The notes under the pieces are model-generated. The model searched no databases. It was not told where the DNA came from and saw only the letters and a program-made list of their open reading frames with translations. Of a stretch of 64,000 nt of DNA, positions 25,246 to 34,084 are shown piece after piece. The position numbers and the translations under genes are program-made. The DNA is from Naasia sp. SYSU D00057 (lineage in GTDB: Bacteria > Actinomycetota > Actinomycetes > Actinomycetales > Microbacteriaceae), in assembly GCF_017916505.1 (NCBI RefSeq), contig NZ_JAFMSZ010000001.1:744001-808000 (forward strand), given 5' to 3'. Position 1 is the first letter of the stretch. Every line of letters begins with the position of its first letter.

Positions 25246-27855
25246 ATGCCTCGAATCCAACGCATCCTCGTGGCCAATCACACGCACCACGACATCGGCT
25301 TCAACGACTACCAAGATGTGGCCTTCCGGCAGCACGGCGAGTTCGTCCGCGGCGCGCTCGATCTGATCGAGGCGACGGCGGCCGAGGACCCGGCGAATCA
25401 GTACCGGTGGGTGTGCGAGGTCACGGGTCCGCTCGTCAAGTACCTGCGGAAGGCGGGTCCCGCGGAGGTCGAGCGCTTCCGCTACTGGCAGGAGCGCGGC
25501 GCCATCGACGTCGCCGCGATGCAGTACAACCTGACCCCGCTCCTCTCCCCCGAGCAGATGCGACGCAGCCTCTACCCGGTTCGGGAGCTGCGCGAGGAGA
25601 TGGGCATCACCGTTGAGACGGCGATGCAGGACGACGTCAACGGGGTCAGCTGGCTGTTCGCGGACCTGCTCCCGGCGATCGGCGTCGACTTCCTCACCAT
25701 GGCGATCAACCAGTCGCGCGGCCGCGCGCCGCGGCCGTTCCCGGGCGGGTTCTGGTGGGAGGGACCGGCGGGGAACCGACTACTCACCTGGAACGGCTTC
25801 CACTACCTCTTCGGCCGCAGCCAGGCGAAGCTCGGCGACTGGCGCTTCGTCGACTCGTCCCTGCCCTACTACCTGGACAGGCTCGAGCAGGACGAAGCGT
25901 TCCCCTACGACTTCCTCTACTGCGAGTCCACCCACCCCATGCGCGTCGACAACGGCCCGCCCGACGCGAAGATGGCGCAGTTCGTCCGGGAGTGGAACGA
26001 CCAGGGCAGGACGCCGACGATCGAGTTCACCACGCCGCGCCTCTTCCGGGACGAGCTGAAGAAAGGATGGGCTGCGGACCTGCCCGTGTGGCGAGGCGAC
26101 TGGACCGACTGGTGGTCCGACGGCGCCGCGTCGAGCGCCTATGAGACCGGCATGAATCGGGCGACGCACGAGGTGCTCGCCGCCGCCGAGGTCCTCGCCG
26201 CCTGGCTGATCGCGGACGGGAAGTCGCCCGACCTCGCCCAGGACTTCGTGGAGCAGGTGTACGAGGCGATGACGCTCTACGACGAGCACACCTGGGGCGC
26301 CTTCTCGAGCATCGATGCGCCCGAGTCCCTGTTCAGCAAGGCGCAGTGGAACCGGAAGGCGAACTTCGGCTACCAGGCGGCGATGGAGTCGCACGACATG
26401 CTGACGCGCTCGGCCCGCTCTCTCGCCGCCGACCGCGGGGAGCGGCTCGCGGAGGGCCGCTTCAACCTCGGCGATCTCGACCCCGAGGACGCTTATCCGA
26501 CCGACCCCGAGGCTCAGCTCCTCGTGATCAACACCCTGCCGCATGAGCGGACGGTGAACGTCGAGGTGCCCGAATTCCGCTCCGGCGGGGCGCCCGCCGG
26601 GATGCTCGAGGGCTTCTTCCCCCGCGACGTGCCGTGGGGCGGTCCCCCGCACACCGCCATCGAGCGGCTCCGCGTCACCGTCCCCGGCTTCGGCTACGCG
26701 TTCGCGGATCCCGCCGCGCCGATCCCCGGCGACGACCTCGTCGCCGACGGCCTGCGCATCGAGAACGAGTTCTACCGCGTCGAGATCGACCCGGCCACCG
26801 GCACCATCTCGTCCTGGTACGACAAGGCGCTCGAGCACGACTTCGCGGACCGGATGCAGGAGGGCGGTCTGGGCGGCTACGTGCACGAGATCGTGGACTC
26901 GGAGAAGGGCCGCGACGCGCTCTACCTGCAGGACTTCGGCAGCTGGGACTTCGGCTACTGGCAGGCGGATCCGCCGTTCCAGCGCAGCGGACCCACCGCC
27001 GTCACCTGCGCCCCTGCGCGCATCGAGGCGGGAACGGCGCTGATCGACGTCACCATCGAGGCGCGAGGCGTGCGGAAGGCTGTGTGCCGCATCGCGCTCC
27101 CCAGCCGATCCCCGGTGCTCGAGGTCGACTGGCTGCTCGACAAGACGCCGCAGACCGACCCGGAGTCCGTGTACGTGCTCTTCCCCGTCCGCCTCGACGG
27201 TCAGGACTACACGGTGGACCTCAACGGGATCCCCATCCGACCCAACGAGGACCAGCTGCCCGGCGTCGTCTTCGACTGGTACCCGATCCGGCGCTGGGCG
27301 GACGTCAGCGACGGCCGGCACGGCGTCACGCTCGTCGCCCTTGACGCGCCACTCGTCCAGCTCGGCGGCATCACGACCAACAAGATCGCCGAGCGCCTCG
27401 AGCCGGAGCGACCGGCGATCGTGTCGTGGCCGCTCAACAATCACTGGATGGTCAATTTCAAGGCCAGCCAGGAGGGCGAGATCCCGCTCCGCTACCGCCT
27501 CACCACACACCCGGGCGGGTGCGACATTGCGGCCGCGAACCGGTTCGCCGAGGAGCAGGCGGTGGCCCCGGTCGTCCTCCGCGACTACCGGCCGACCGGC
27601 GCATCTTCGGGTTCGCTGCTCGAGGTGCCGTCCGTCCCCGGGCTCGAGGTGCACCTCAAGCCGGCCACCTACGGCGACGGCCTGATCGTGCGCATCCGCA
27701 ACATCACCGACGGCGCGATCGCCCTGCCACTGGACGCGTTCCGGACGCTAGGGACGGTCTCCGCGGTCGGCGCGCTCGAGGAGGACCTTGCGGAGGGCGT
27801 GCAGGAGGTGCCCGCATTCGGCGAGGTGGGGCTGCGGATCACCCTCGGCGACTGA
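25246..27855 (+). CDS. Alpha-mannosidase-like glycoside hydrolase, GH38 family
   Basis: An 869-residue cytoplasmic glycosidase. The N-terminal domain starts with ILVANHTHHDIGFNDYQD, the family's zinc-binding H-x-D region, and MQDDVNGVSWLFADLLP holds the probable nucleophile Asp. ESTHPMRVDNGPPD also fits. The middle helical and C-terminal beta domains (residues ~480-869) match the usual GH38 layout. No signal peptide, so it acts on imported mannosides. GGAGA precedes ATG 25246. It is the last gene of the locus and has operator O4 in front. Confidence 0.88.
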   Translation: MPRIQRILVANHTHHDIGFNDYQDVAFRQHGEFVRGALDLIEATAAEDPANQYRWVCEVTGPLVKYLRKAGPAEVERFRYWQERGAIDVAAMQYNLTPLLSPEQMRRSLYPVRELREEMGITVETAMQDDVNGVSWLFADLLPAIGVDFLTMAINQSRGRAPRPFPGGFWWEGPAGNRLLTWNGFHYLFGRSQAKLGDWRFVDSSLPYYLDRLEQDEAFPYDFLYCESTHPMRVDNGPPDAKMAQFVREWNDQGRTPTIEFTTPRLFRDELKKGWAADLPVWRGDWTDWWSDGAASSAYETGMNRATHEVLAAAEVLAAWLIADGKSPDLAQDFVEQVYEAMTLYDEHTWGAFSSIDAPESLFSKAQWNRKANFGYQAAMESHDMLTRSARSLAADRGERLAEGRFNLGDLDPEDAYPTDPEAQLLVINTLPHERTVNVEVPEFRSGGAPAGMLEGFFPRDVPWGGPPHTAIERLRVTVPGFGYAFADPAAPIPGDDLVADGLRIENEFYRVEIDPATGTISSWYDKALEHDFADRMQEGGLGGYVHEIVDSEKGRDALYLQDFGSWDFGYWQADPPFQRSGPTAVTCAPARIEAGTALIDVTIEARGVRKAVCRIALPSRSPVLEVDWLLDKTPQTDPESVYVLFPVRLDGQDYTVDLNGIPIRPNEDQLPGVVFDWYPIRRWADVSDGRHGVTLVALDAPLVQLGGITTNKIAERLEPERPAIVSWPLNNHWMVNFKASQEGEIPLRYRLTTHPGGCDIAAANRFAEEQAVAPVVLRDYRPTGASSGSLLEVPSVPGLEVHLKPATYGDGLIVRIRNITDGAIALPLDAFRTLGTVSAVGALEEDLAEGVQEVPAFGEVGLRITLGD

Positions 27856-27930
27856 CCGGCCGCCGGCGGGTTCTCCGGCCCGCCGGCCCGCCGCTTCGCC
27901 GCTTCGGCAACCCTGCCGTCGGCCCCGTTC

Positions 27931-28017
27931 CTGTCCCTCAACAGGCATTCCTCCCGCCAATAGGCGAAAACCGCCCGATTCTGCCTGTTGAGGGGATTCC
28001 TGCCTGTTGAGGGACAG
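27931..28017. repeat. 17-bp inverted repeat with an extra internal copy
   Basis: CTGTCCCTCAACAGGCA (27931-27947) and its exact reverse complement TGCCTGTTGAGGGACAG (28001-28017) flank 53 bases. A third near-copy, TGCCTGTTGAGGGG, is at 27982-27995. The element lies between convergent genes (GH38 and DUF72) and could be a REP-like element or a bidirectional terminator. Confidence 0.8.
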
Positions 28018-28034
28018 ACGGGGCGTCCCCGGCT

Positions 28035-28766
28035 TCAGCCGTCGAGCATGGCGCGGAGCGTCCACGCGTTGCGGACGGCGTTCCCGCCGCCGTCGTTGTT
28101 GAAGTAGGCGAAGACCTCCTTGCCGGCGCCGCGCCACTCGCGGATCCGGTCCGCCCACCACGCGAGATCGTCGTCCGAGTACGAGCCGGCGTAGAGGGAG
28201 CCGTGGTCCGGCCCGTGCAGCCGCACGTACACCGTGTCGGAGGTGGCGCGCAGCACGCAGGGCAGCCCGGCGCCGCTCATCACGCAGTACGCCGTCCGTC
28301 GCTGCTCGAGCAGCTCGAAGACGTCGTCGGTGTGCCAGCTCGGGTGCCGCGGCTCGACCGCGACCCGCATCCACTCCGGCAGCTGGTCGAGGAAGTAGCG
28401 GAGGCGGTCGTCGTCCCGCTCGAAGGCGGGCGGAAGCTGCACGAGCAGCACCGCGCGCTTCTCCCCCAGCTCGTGCCAGCAGTCGGCGATCCGCCGCACC
28501 CAGGCCTCGGGAGCGTAGAGGCGCTTGGCATGGGTGAGGCCGCGCGGTGCCTTCACCGAGAGCAGGAAGCCGGGCGGAAGGCGCCGCCGCCAGCTCGCGA
28601 AGCTCGACGTGCGCGGCCAGCGGTAGTAGCTGGCGTTGAGCTCGACGGTGCCGAACGAGCGGGTGTAGAAGCCCAGCCGATCCCAGGAGGGCAGGCCCGC
28701 CGGGTAGAGCACGTGCTCCCAGTGGGCGTAGCTCCACCCGGACGTGCCGATGTGCACGCGCTCCAC
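28035..28766 (-). CDS. DUF72 domain protein (YecE-like)
   Basis: A 243-residue TIM-barrel-like protein. The family landmarks are HIGTSGWSYAHWEHVLYP, FGTVELNASYYRWPR, FLLSVKAPRGLTH, VAVEPRHPSWH and FAYFNNDGGGNAVRNA. The start is GTG at 28766 with GGGGAGG before it. The biochemical role of DUF72 proteins is unsettled, so I name no function. Confidence 0.9.
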   Translation of the reverse strand: MERVHIGTSGWSYAHWEHVLYPAGLPSWDRLGFYTRSFGTVELNASYYRWPRTSSFASWRRRLPPGFLLSVKAPRGLTHAKRLYAPEAWVRRIADCWHELGEKRAVLLVQLPPAFERDDDRLRYFLDQLPEWMRVAVEPRHPSWHTDDVFELLEQRRTAYCVMSGAGLPCVLRATSDTVYVRLHGPDHGSLYAGSYSDDDLAWWADRIREWRGAGKEVFAYFNNDGGGNAVRNAWTLRAMLDG

Positions 28767-28844
28767 GACCCACCTCCCCGGCAGACGCGGATGTCGCCGG
28801 CCGTGCCAACCGACACGGTAGGCGATGCCGACGACGCGGCAGAG

Positions 28845-29906
28845 CTACGAGCGGGGCGGCAGCGGTCCGGCCCCGGTCAGCGCGATCGGCGGCGAGTAGG
28901 CCTCCGTCACGGTGTACTCGTTCCACTCACCGGGGCTCACGGCGAAGACCACGAAGCCGCCGTCGTTGCCGATGGTCGTCACGCACGGGATGGGCCCGAG
29001 AGCGGGGGCGTCCTGCGGCAGGTCCCACGGCAGGGGCTCACCGCACCGCACGTCGTTGTCCCGGACCAGGAGGCCGTCGGAGAACACCTCGCGGAGCCCG
29101 TCGACGGCGTCCCTGGTGGCCAGGGATGCCGGCACCTCCTGTCCCTCCCGCACGAGGCGGATGAGCTCGGCCACCTCGTCGCTGCCGTCGTGGAGTGCCA
29201 CCTCCGAGGCGGACACGGCACCGGCACGCCAGGCGAACACCGCCTCCGCGGAGCCCAGCCCGCAGCACATCGCGTCGGTGTCGAGCGTCGTCCGCCACCC
29301 GACCCGGAAGCCGCCCTCCGGGGCGGACTCGACGAACTCGGCGCTCTCGCGGCCCCCGCCCGTGAGGCCGTCGAGCGCGAAGCCGCCAAGCAGCTGGAAG
29401 TCCCGAGTCCAGAGCACGATCGCGTCGGGCCAGCCGACACCTCCTCGGTCGCACTGCAGCACCGCGGCCACCTGCGGCTCCCCCGTCTCGGAAGGACCGA
29501 CGGCGGCGAGTCGCGTCGTCTCGGCGCCCGCCAGGATGTCCTCGACCGTGCTGTCGGGAAGCTCGACGCCCCCGTCGCCCTGCGGAATCCCGGCCAGCCG
29601 CCCCGCGCTGAGGGTCCCCGGCGGGTGGTCGCAGAGCGAGGGAACCGGCGCGGTGAGCAGGCCGGCCAGGTCGACGCCGTCCGGGGAGGGCGACGGCGCC
29701 GGCTCCGCTGCGGCGGGAGGGCTCTCCGCCGGCTCCGGCTCCGGCGCCGGCGCGGGTGGAGCGGCGGGCTCGGAGGCCGGCACGGGAGGCTCGAGGGGCG
29801 GCAGCGGCGCGCTCGGCGACTGCCCCGAGCACCCGACGAGAGCGGAGGCCACGAGGGCGAGCGCCACCGGCGCGGTGATGCCGCGGTGCATCATGGCGCG
29901 GAGCAT
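28845..29906 (-). CDS. Putative lipoprotein, proline/alanine-rich N-terminus
   Basis: A 353-residue exported protein of unknown function. The signal peptide ends in the lipobox LVGC, followed by a ~60-residue Pro/Ala/Glu linker that would hold the globular part (~90-353) away from the membrane. The globular part has several cysteines (CDHPPG, LQCDRGG, AMCCGLGS, VRCGEPL, IPCVTT) that could form disulphides. The start is uncertain: ATG at 29906, 29894 or 29891 all fit and none has a clear ribosome site. It is transcribed alone. Confidence 0.72.
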   Translation of the reverse strand: MLRAMMHRGITAPVALALVASALVGCSGQSPSAPLPPLEPPVPASEPAAPPAPAPEPEPAESPPAAAEPAPSPSPDGVDLAGLLTAPVPSLCDHPPGTLSAGRLAGIPQGDGGVELPDSTVEDILAGAETTRLAAVGPSETGEPQVAAVLQCDRGGVGWPDAIVLWTRDFQLLGGFALDGLTGGGRESAEFVESAPEGGFRVGWRTTLDTDAMCCGLGSAEAVFAWRAGAVSASEVALHDGSDEVAELIRLVREGQEVPASLATRDAVDGLREVFSDGLLVRDNDVRCGEPLPWDLPQDAPALGPIPCVTTIGNDGGFVVFAVSPGEWNEYTVTEAYSPPIALTGAGPLPPRS

Positions 29907-30045
29907 AGGACGCGGAGGTCCCGCCGACCAGGGCCGATGTTCGGCCGGCCCTACCGGACGCCCCGCTGATGCGACAGGCTCGCATAACCGGCTCCGCGCG
30001 TCGACTGTACGGGCGGCCGGGGAATCCGGGAGGAAGGGGACCGTC

Positions 30046-30498
30046 GTGGCCGACAGCAGGGACGACGAGGCGCCGGACGAGGTCCGTGCCTTCGTCGACG
30101 GCGTCGCCCATCCGGTGCGCCGGCGCGACGCGGAGACGCTGCTCCGACTGCTCACGCGCATCACGGGCCAGCGGCCCGGGCTGCAGGGCACGATCATCGG
30201 GTTCGGCACCTACCACTACAAGTACGCGAGCGGCCGCGAGGGCGACGCCGCGGCGGCCGCCTTCTCGCCGCGGAAGGCCGCGACGACGATCTACCTGCCC
30301 GATGGCGTCGGCGCCCACGAGAAGCAGCTGGAACGCCTGGGCCCGCACACCACCGGCGTCGGCTGCCTCTACCTCAAGGACGTCAGCGCCGTCGATCTCG
30401 ATGTGCTCGAGTCCATCCTCGAGGAGTCGTACCGCTCGGTGGCGAGCGGTGTCTACGTACAGCGCGCACGCGACTCCGAGGACGGCCACCGCGAGTAG
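30046..30498 (+). CDS. DUF1801 domain protein
   Basis: A 150-residue small protein of the YdhG/DUF1801 type: DEVRAFVDGVAHPVRRRDAETLL, then a core with IIGFGTYHYKYASG and the conserved CLYLKDV before the C-terminal helix. The start is GTG at 30046 behind GGGAGGAAGGGG. The molecular function of the family is unknown. Its stop codon lies inside the first copy of an 18-bp tandem duplication. Confidence 0.85.
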   Translation: MADSRDDEAPDEVRAFVDGVAHPVRRRDAETLLRLLTRITGQRPGLQGTIIGFGTYHYKYASGREGDAAAAAFSPRKAATTIYLPDGVGAHEKQLERLGPHTTGVGCLYLKDVSAVDLDVLESILEESYRSVASGVYVQRARDSEDGHRE

Positions 30499-30526
30499 CG
30501 GAATCCGCGCGAGTAGCGGAATCCGC
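30491..30526. repeat. Perfect 18-bp tandem duplication with nested hairpins
   Basis: GCGAGTAGCGGAATCCGC occurs twice head to tail (30491-30508 and 30509-30526). Each copy ends in the near-palindrome GCGGAATCCGC. The first copy contains the DUF1801 stop codon, and the array ends 3 bases before the stop of the opposing small membrane protein. It may serve both genes as a terminator. Confidence 0.85.
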
Positions 30527-30528
30527 GG

Positions 30529-30741
30529 TCAGGCGGCGAGCGCCGAGGTCGTCGCCAGCGGGGACGGCGGCGGCAGCACCGGCTGCACGGCCGTCCAGGT
30601 GAGCAGGATCGCGGCGAGGACCGCCGCTCCGACGAGCAGGAACAGCGCGACCAGGAGAACGGTCTGCAGCACAGCGCTCCGGCCCGGATGCCGGTCCGGC
30701 TCGATCTCGCTCCCCTCGAAATCGGGCAGCGGCGAGGACAT
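30529..30741 (-). CDS. Small single-pass membrane protein
   Basis: A 70-residue protein with an acidic/polar N-terminus (SPLPDFEGSEIEPDRHPG), one strong hydrophobic helix (~residues 24-50) and a short Pro/Ala-rich tail. I do not recognise a family. Support comes from the clear membrane-protein composition and lack of any competing frame; the ribosome site is weak. Confidence 0.55.
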   Translation of the reverse strand: MSSPLPDFEGSEIEPDRHPGRSAVLQTVLLVALFLLVGAAVLAAILLTWTAVQPVLPPPSPLATTSALAA

Positions 30742-30974
30742 GCGACGAGCCTAAGCGGCCAGAACGGCGACGCGCCCGACCCGTCCTGATGCGGAGTGCA
30801 CCGTCATCGCCGATAGTTGCCCAACGCTCAATACCACCGCCGGCGCGGATGCGAACGTCGGCCGAAAGGCGGACTTTCCGCCGGCCGGGTCTCATGGTCG
30901 GGTCATAGGACGATCGGCTCCGCGAGAGCGACACCTCCCTCCACCCGGCGCGGGGCCCGACTTGGAGGTACACA

Positions 30975-33110
30975 GTGCAACAACTCCGACGCCGAGCGCT
31001 CGGCGCTCTGCTGGGCGGCGCCACGGCGCTGACGCTCGCGACCGCGATGGCCGCCCCCGCGAGCGCCGACGACCACGGCAACCTCCCCGGCGAGGAGACC
31101 CTCACCCTTCCGATCAACGACAGCGAGGCCGGCGGCACCTACGACCAGGACTTCACGCGGGCCTACGCCGGGACGACTCCGGACGGCACCCCCGTCTACA
31201 TCTACGTGCCCGTCGGCACCCCGCTGGACGGCGGCGCCCCGACCGGCGTCGCGAGCCTCGATCCCGCATGGGACCCGACGCCCGGCGACGCCTTCACCCC
31301 CTGCTCCGCGTCCGCGGCGGACGAGTACACGCTCACCCAGGCGCAGATCGACTACATGGGCGACCAGCTCGCGAACCACATCGTCGCCGTCGACGAGGAG
31401 CACTTCGGGCTCCTGGAGGCGGCCGATCCCGCCGAGCCGGCGAGCGACTCGCTCGTCATGGTGGTCTACAACGTGCAGGACGCGCAGTACTACGACTGCG
31501 AGGAGACGAGCTACACGGCCGGCTACTTCGCTCCCGACTTCATCGACTCGGCCGGCATGAACGTGATCGTCGTCGACGCGTTCGACTGGGCGAACCGCGT
31601 CGGTCCCGCGGACTCCGAGTGGAACGACGAGGACCCGGCCAACGACCGGCCGACCCTCTACGAGGGCACGATCGCGCACGAGCTCGAGCACCTGCTGCAC
31701 AACTACAGCGACCCCGGCGAGCTGTCCTGGGTGGACGAGGGACTCGCCGACTTCGCGATCTTCCTGAACGGCTACGACGTGGGCGGCTCGCACCTGACCT
31801 ACCACCAGGTGTTCTACGCCGAGACGTCGCTGACCCGCTGGGGCGGCGGACTCGAGAACTACGGCGCCGCGTACACCTACTTCCAGTACCTGTGGGAGCA
31901 GGCCGGCGGCAACGGCGACGGCACCTTCGAGCCGGACGGCCAGTACGACGCCGCGGGCGGCGACCTCCTCGCCAAGCTGATCTTCGCGAACCAGGGCGAC
32001 GGGATGGCCGGCGTCCAGGCCGCGATCGACGAGTTCAACGCGCAGATCGGATCGGACCTCCGCAGCGCCGACGCGCTGTTCGAGGACTGGGCGGTCGCCG
32101 TGTACCTCGACGACGAGGACTCCGAGCGCTTCGACCTGAAGGCCGCCGACTTCGGCGACCCCAAGTCGACGAGCTGGACCATCGACCTCGCGGACGACGA
32201 GTACTGGGACGGCCGCGGCAGCAACCGCGGCGCGCAGCCGGCCTCGAAGTGGGCGAAGCGCGACAGCGCGCAGGCTCCCGTCGCCCTCCCGTACGGCCTC
32301 CAGGTCGAGCGGTTCAGCAACCCGGGCCCGAACGCGACGGTCGCGCTCGACGGCGAGGACGAGACGCGGGTGGCGCCGCACACCGGGGACACGCACTGGT
32401 ATGCGGGCTACGAGAGCCAGTCGGAGAACATCCTCGACGTGGACGTGACGGGCACGGCGACGTCGCTCGACTTCTGGACGTGGCACTTCATCGAGGAGGG
32501 CTGGGACTACGGCTTCGTCGAGGCGCTCGTCGACGACCAGTGGGTCACGGTTCCGCTCACCGACGACACGGGAGCTGTCGTGACGAGCGACGACGACCCG
32601 CACGGCGGCAACACGGAGGGCAACGGGCTCACCGGAACCTCGGGCGGCGCCTACTTCGTCGACGAGCCGGAGTACGTGCACTACACCGCACAGCTCCCGA
32701 CCGGCGCCACGGACATCCGCTTCCGCTACTCCACCGACGCGGCGTACCTCGACACCGGCTGGTTCGTCGACGACGTCAGCGTCAACGGCGCGGCCGCGGC
32801 CCTGACCTCGGACGACTGGTTCGAGACCACGGGTGCCCAGGACAACAACTGGACGCTGCAGGTGGTCGCCACCTGCGACCTCACGCCGGGCGTCACCTCG
32901 GCGGGCGAGATCACGGACGGCGCCGGCAACTTCGTCTACCGCTTCGAGGGCGACGCGATCACCTCGAGCGGCCTCAACACGAAGTGCGCGAACGGCCAGA
33001 ACCGCGACTTCGCGACCCTGGTGTCCAATCTGCCGAGCGGCGACCTGACGTTCCTCGACGCGGGCTACAGCCTGACCGTCACGAACAACGGGAACGGCAA
33101 GAAGAAGTAA
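30975..33110 (+). CDS. Secreted metallopeptidase-like protein (HExxH...E)
   Basis: A 711-residue secreted protein. The signal peptide ends at about ASA-DD (residue 31). A zinc-binding HELEH is at 235-239 and a candidate third ligand Glu255 lies in WVDEGLADF, a gluzincin-like spacing. ~300 residues downstream (FWTWHFIEEGWDYGFVEALVDD, TGWFVDDVSVNG) resemble the beta-sandwich of immune-inhibitor-A type M6 proteins. No sorting signal or C-terminal anchor; it ends in a Lys-rich tail. The start is GTG 30975 behind TTGGAGG. Activity as an extracellular protease is inferred. A strong terminator follows. Confidence 0.82.
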   Translation: MQQLRRRALGALLGGATALTLATAMAAPASADDHGNLPGEETLTLPINDSEAGGTYDQDFTRAYAGTTPDGTPVYIYVPVGTPLDGGAPTGVASLDPAWDPTPGDAFTPCSASAADEYTLTQAQIDYMGDQLANHIVAVDEEHFGLLEAADPAEPASDSLVMVVYNVQDAQYYDCEETSYTAGYFAPDFIDSAGMNVIVVDAFDWANRVGPADSEWNDEDPANDRPTLYEGTIAHELEHLLHNYSDPGELSWVDEGLADFAIFLNGYDVGGSHLTYHQVFYAETSLTRWGGGLENYGAAYTYFQYLWEQAGGNGDGTFEPDGQYDAAGGDLLAKLIFANQGDGMAGVQAAIDEFNAQIGSDLRSADALFEDWAVAVYLDDEDSERFDLKAADFGDPKSTSWTIDLADDEYWDGRGSNRGAQPASKWAKRDSAQAPVALPYGLQVERFSNPGPNATVALDGEDETRVAPHTGDTHWYAGYESQSENILDVDVTGTATSLDFWTWHFIEEGWDYGFVEALVDDQWVTVPLTDDTGAVVTSDDDPHGGNTEGNGLTGTSGGAYFVDEPEYVHYTAQLPTGATDIRFRYSTDAAYLDTGWFVDDVSVNGAAAALTSDDWFETTGAQDNNWTLQVVATCDLTPGVTSAGEITDGAGNFVYRFEGDAITSSGLNTKCANGQNRDFATLVSNLPSGDLTFLDAGYSLTVTNNGNGKKK

Positions 33111-33125
33111 CAGGCCGGGGGGAAA

Positions 33126-33159
33126 GGCGGCGGCGGGAACCGGAAGGTCCCGCCGCCGC
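33126..33159 (+). terminator. Strong GC hairpin terminator
   Basis: A 14-bp stem (GCGGCGGCGGGAACC against GGTCCCGCCGCCGC, one bulge) around a GGAA loop lies 16 bases after the stop of the metallopeptidase-like gene. It is the most stable hairpin seen near that gene. Confidence 0.7.
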
Positions 33160-33247
33160 TCCCGTTCCCGGAGTCCGATCGCCGGTGGCGTCCCGCCGTC
33201 GAGGGCTGATAGACCGTCCGCGAGCAGCGAGACCCCGAGGCGGTGCC

Positions 33248-34084
33248 ATGAGCTATCGGCAGTGGCGCACCATCGAGCTTCCCGACGTCCGCCTCGAACT
33301 CCTCGACCGCGCCTCCGGGGATCCGCTGCTGCTCATCCCGACGGCGCTCACCGCCGACGAGTTCGAGCCGGTCGCGGACCGGCTCGCCCGCTCCGGCCGG
33401 TACCGGGTCCTCACCCATCGCCGACGCGGCTACTCGGCGCTCAGCCCGCAGACTGGTGTCCCCTCGGTCGGCCGCGACGCACTCGACTGCCGGCGCCTGC
33501 TCGAAGCGGTGGGCGTCCGGCGCTGCCATGTCGCCGGACTCTCCTACAGCGCGGCCGTCGCCCTCGAGCTCGCCCGCGCGGCACCCGGCCTCGTGGCCTC
33601 GCTCACGCTCCTCGAGCCGCCCCCGCTGTTCGTCTCGAGCACCCCCGAGTTCCTCGAGGCGAACGAGCGACTGATCGCGGACTTCGCCTCCGCCGGCGGG
33701 GCAACGGCGCTCGACGGCTTCCTCAGGCGGTTGATGGGCGACGACTGGCGCGAGGCGTACGAGCGCCTCCTGCCCGGGTCGGTGGCGCAGATGGAGCGGG
33801 ACGCCGCCGCCTTCTTCACGGCGGACGCCCACGCCCTGCTCGCCTGGCGGTTCGGCGACGACGAGGCGCGGCACATCCGCTGCCCGGTGCTCCACATCGG
33901 CGGCACCCGCAGCGGCACCTGGTTCGCCGAAGTGCGCTCGCAGCTCCTCGCCTGGTTCCCCTCGGCGCGCGACGTCAGGGTCGAGGGCGCCGACCACTCG
34001 CTCGCCCTGACGCACCCCGACGACATCGCGACCGCGATGGACGCCTTTCTGCGGGATCAGCCGCTCAGCGGCTCGGCGCGTTGA
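33248..34084 (+). CDS. Alpha/beta hydrolase
   Basis: A 278-residue alpha/beta-hydrolase fold protein. The nucleophile elbow is GLSYSAAVALEL (Ser in GxSxS), the catalytic His lies in EGADHSLALTHPDD, and HRRRGYSALSP matches the oxyanion/cap region. The substrate is unknown. Its last 28 bases overlap the end of the opposing hypothetical gene. GAGG precedes the ATG. Confidence 0.88.
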   Translation: MSYRQWRTIELPDVRLELLDRASGDPLLLIPTALTADEFEPVADRLARSGRYRVLTHRRRGYSALSPQTGVPSVGRDALDCRRLLEAVGVRRCHVAGLSYSAAVALELARAAPGLVASLTLLEPPPLFVSSTPEFLEANERLIADFASAGGATALDGFLRRLMGDDWREAYERLLPGSVAQMERDAAAFFTADAHALLAWRFGDDEARHIRCPVLHIGGTRSGTWFAEVRSQLLAWFPSARDVRVEGADHSLALTHPDDIATAMDAFLRDQPLSGSAR

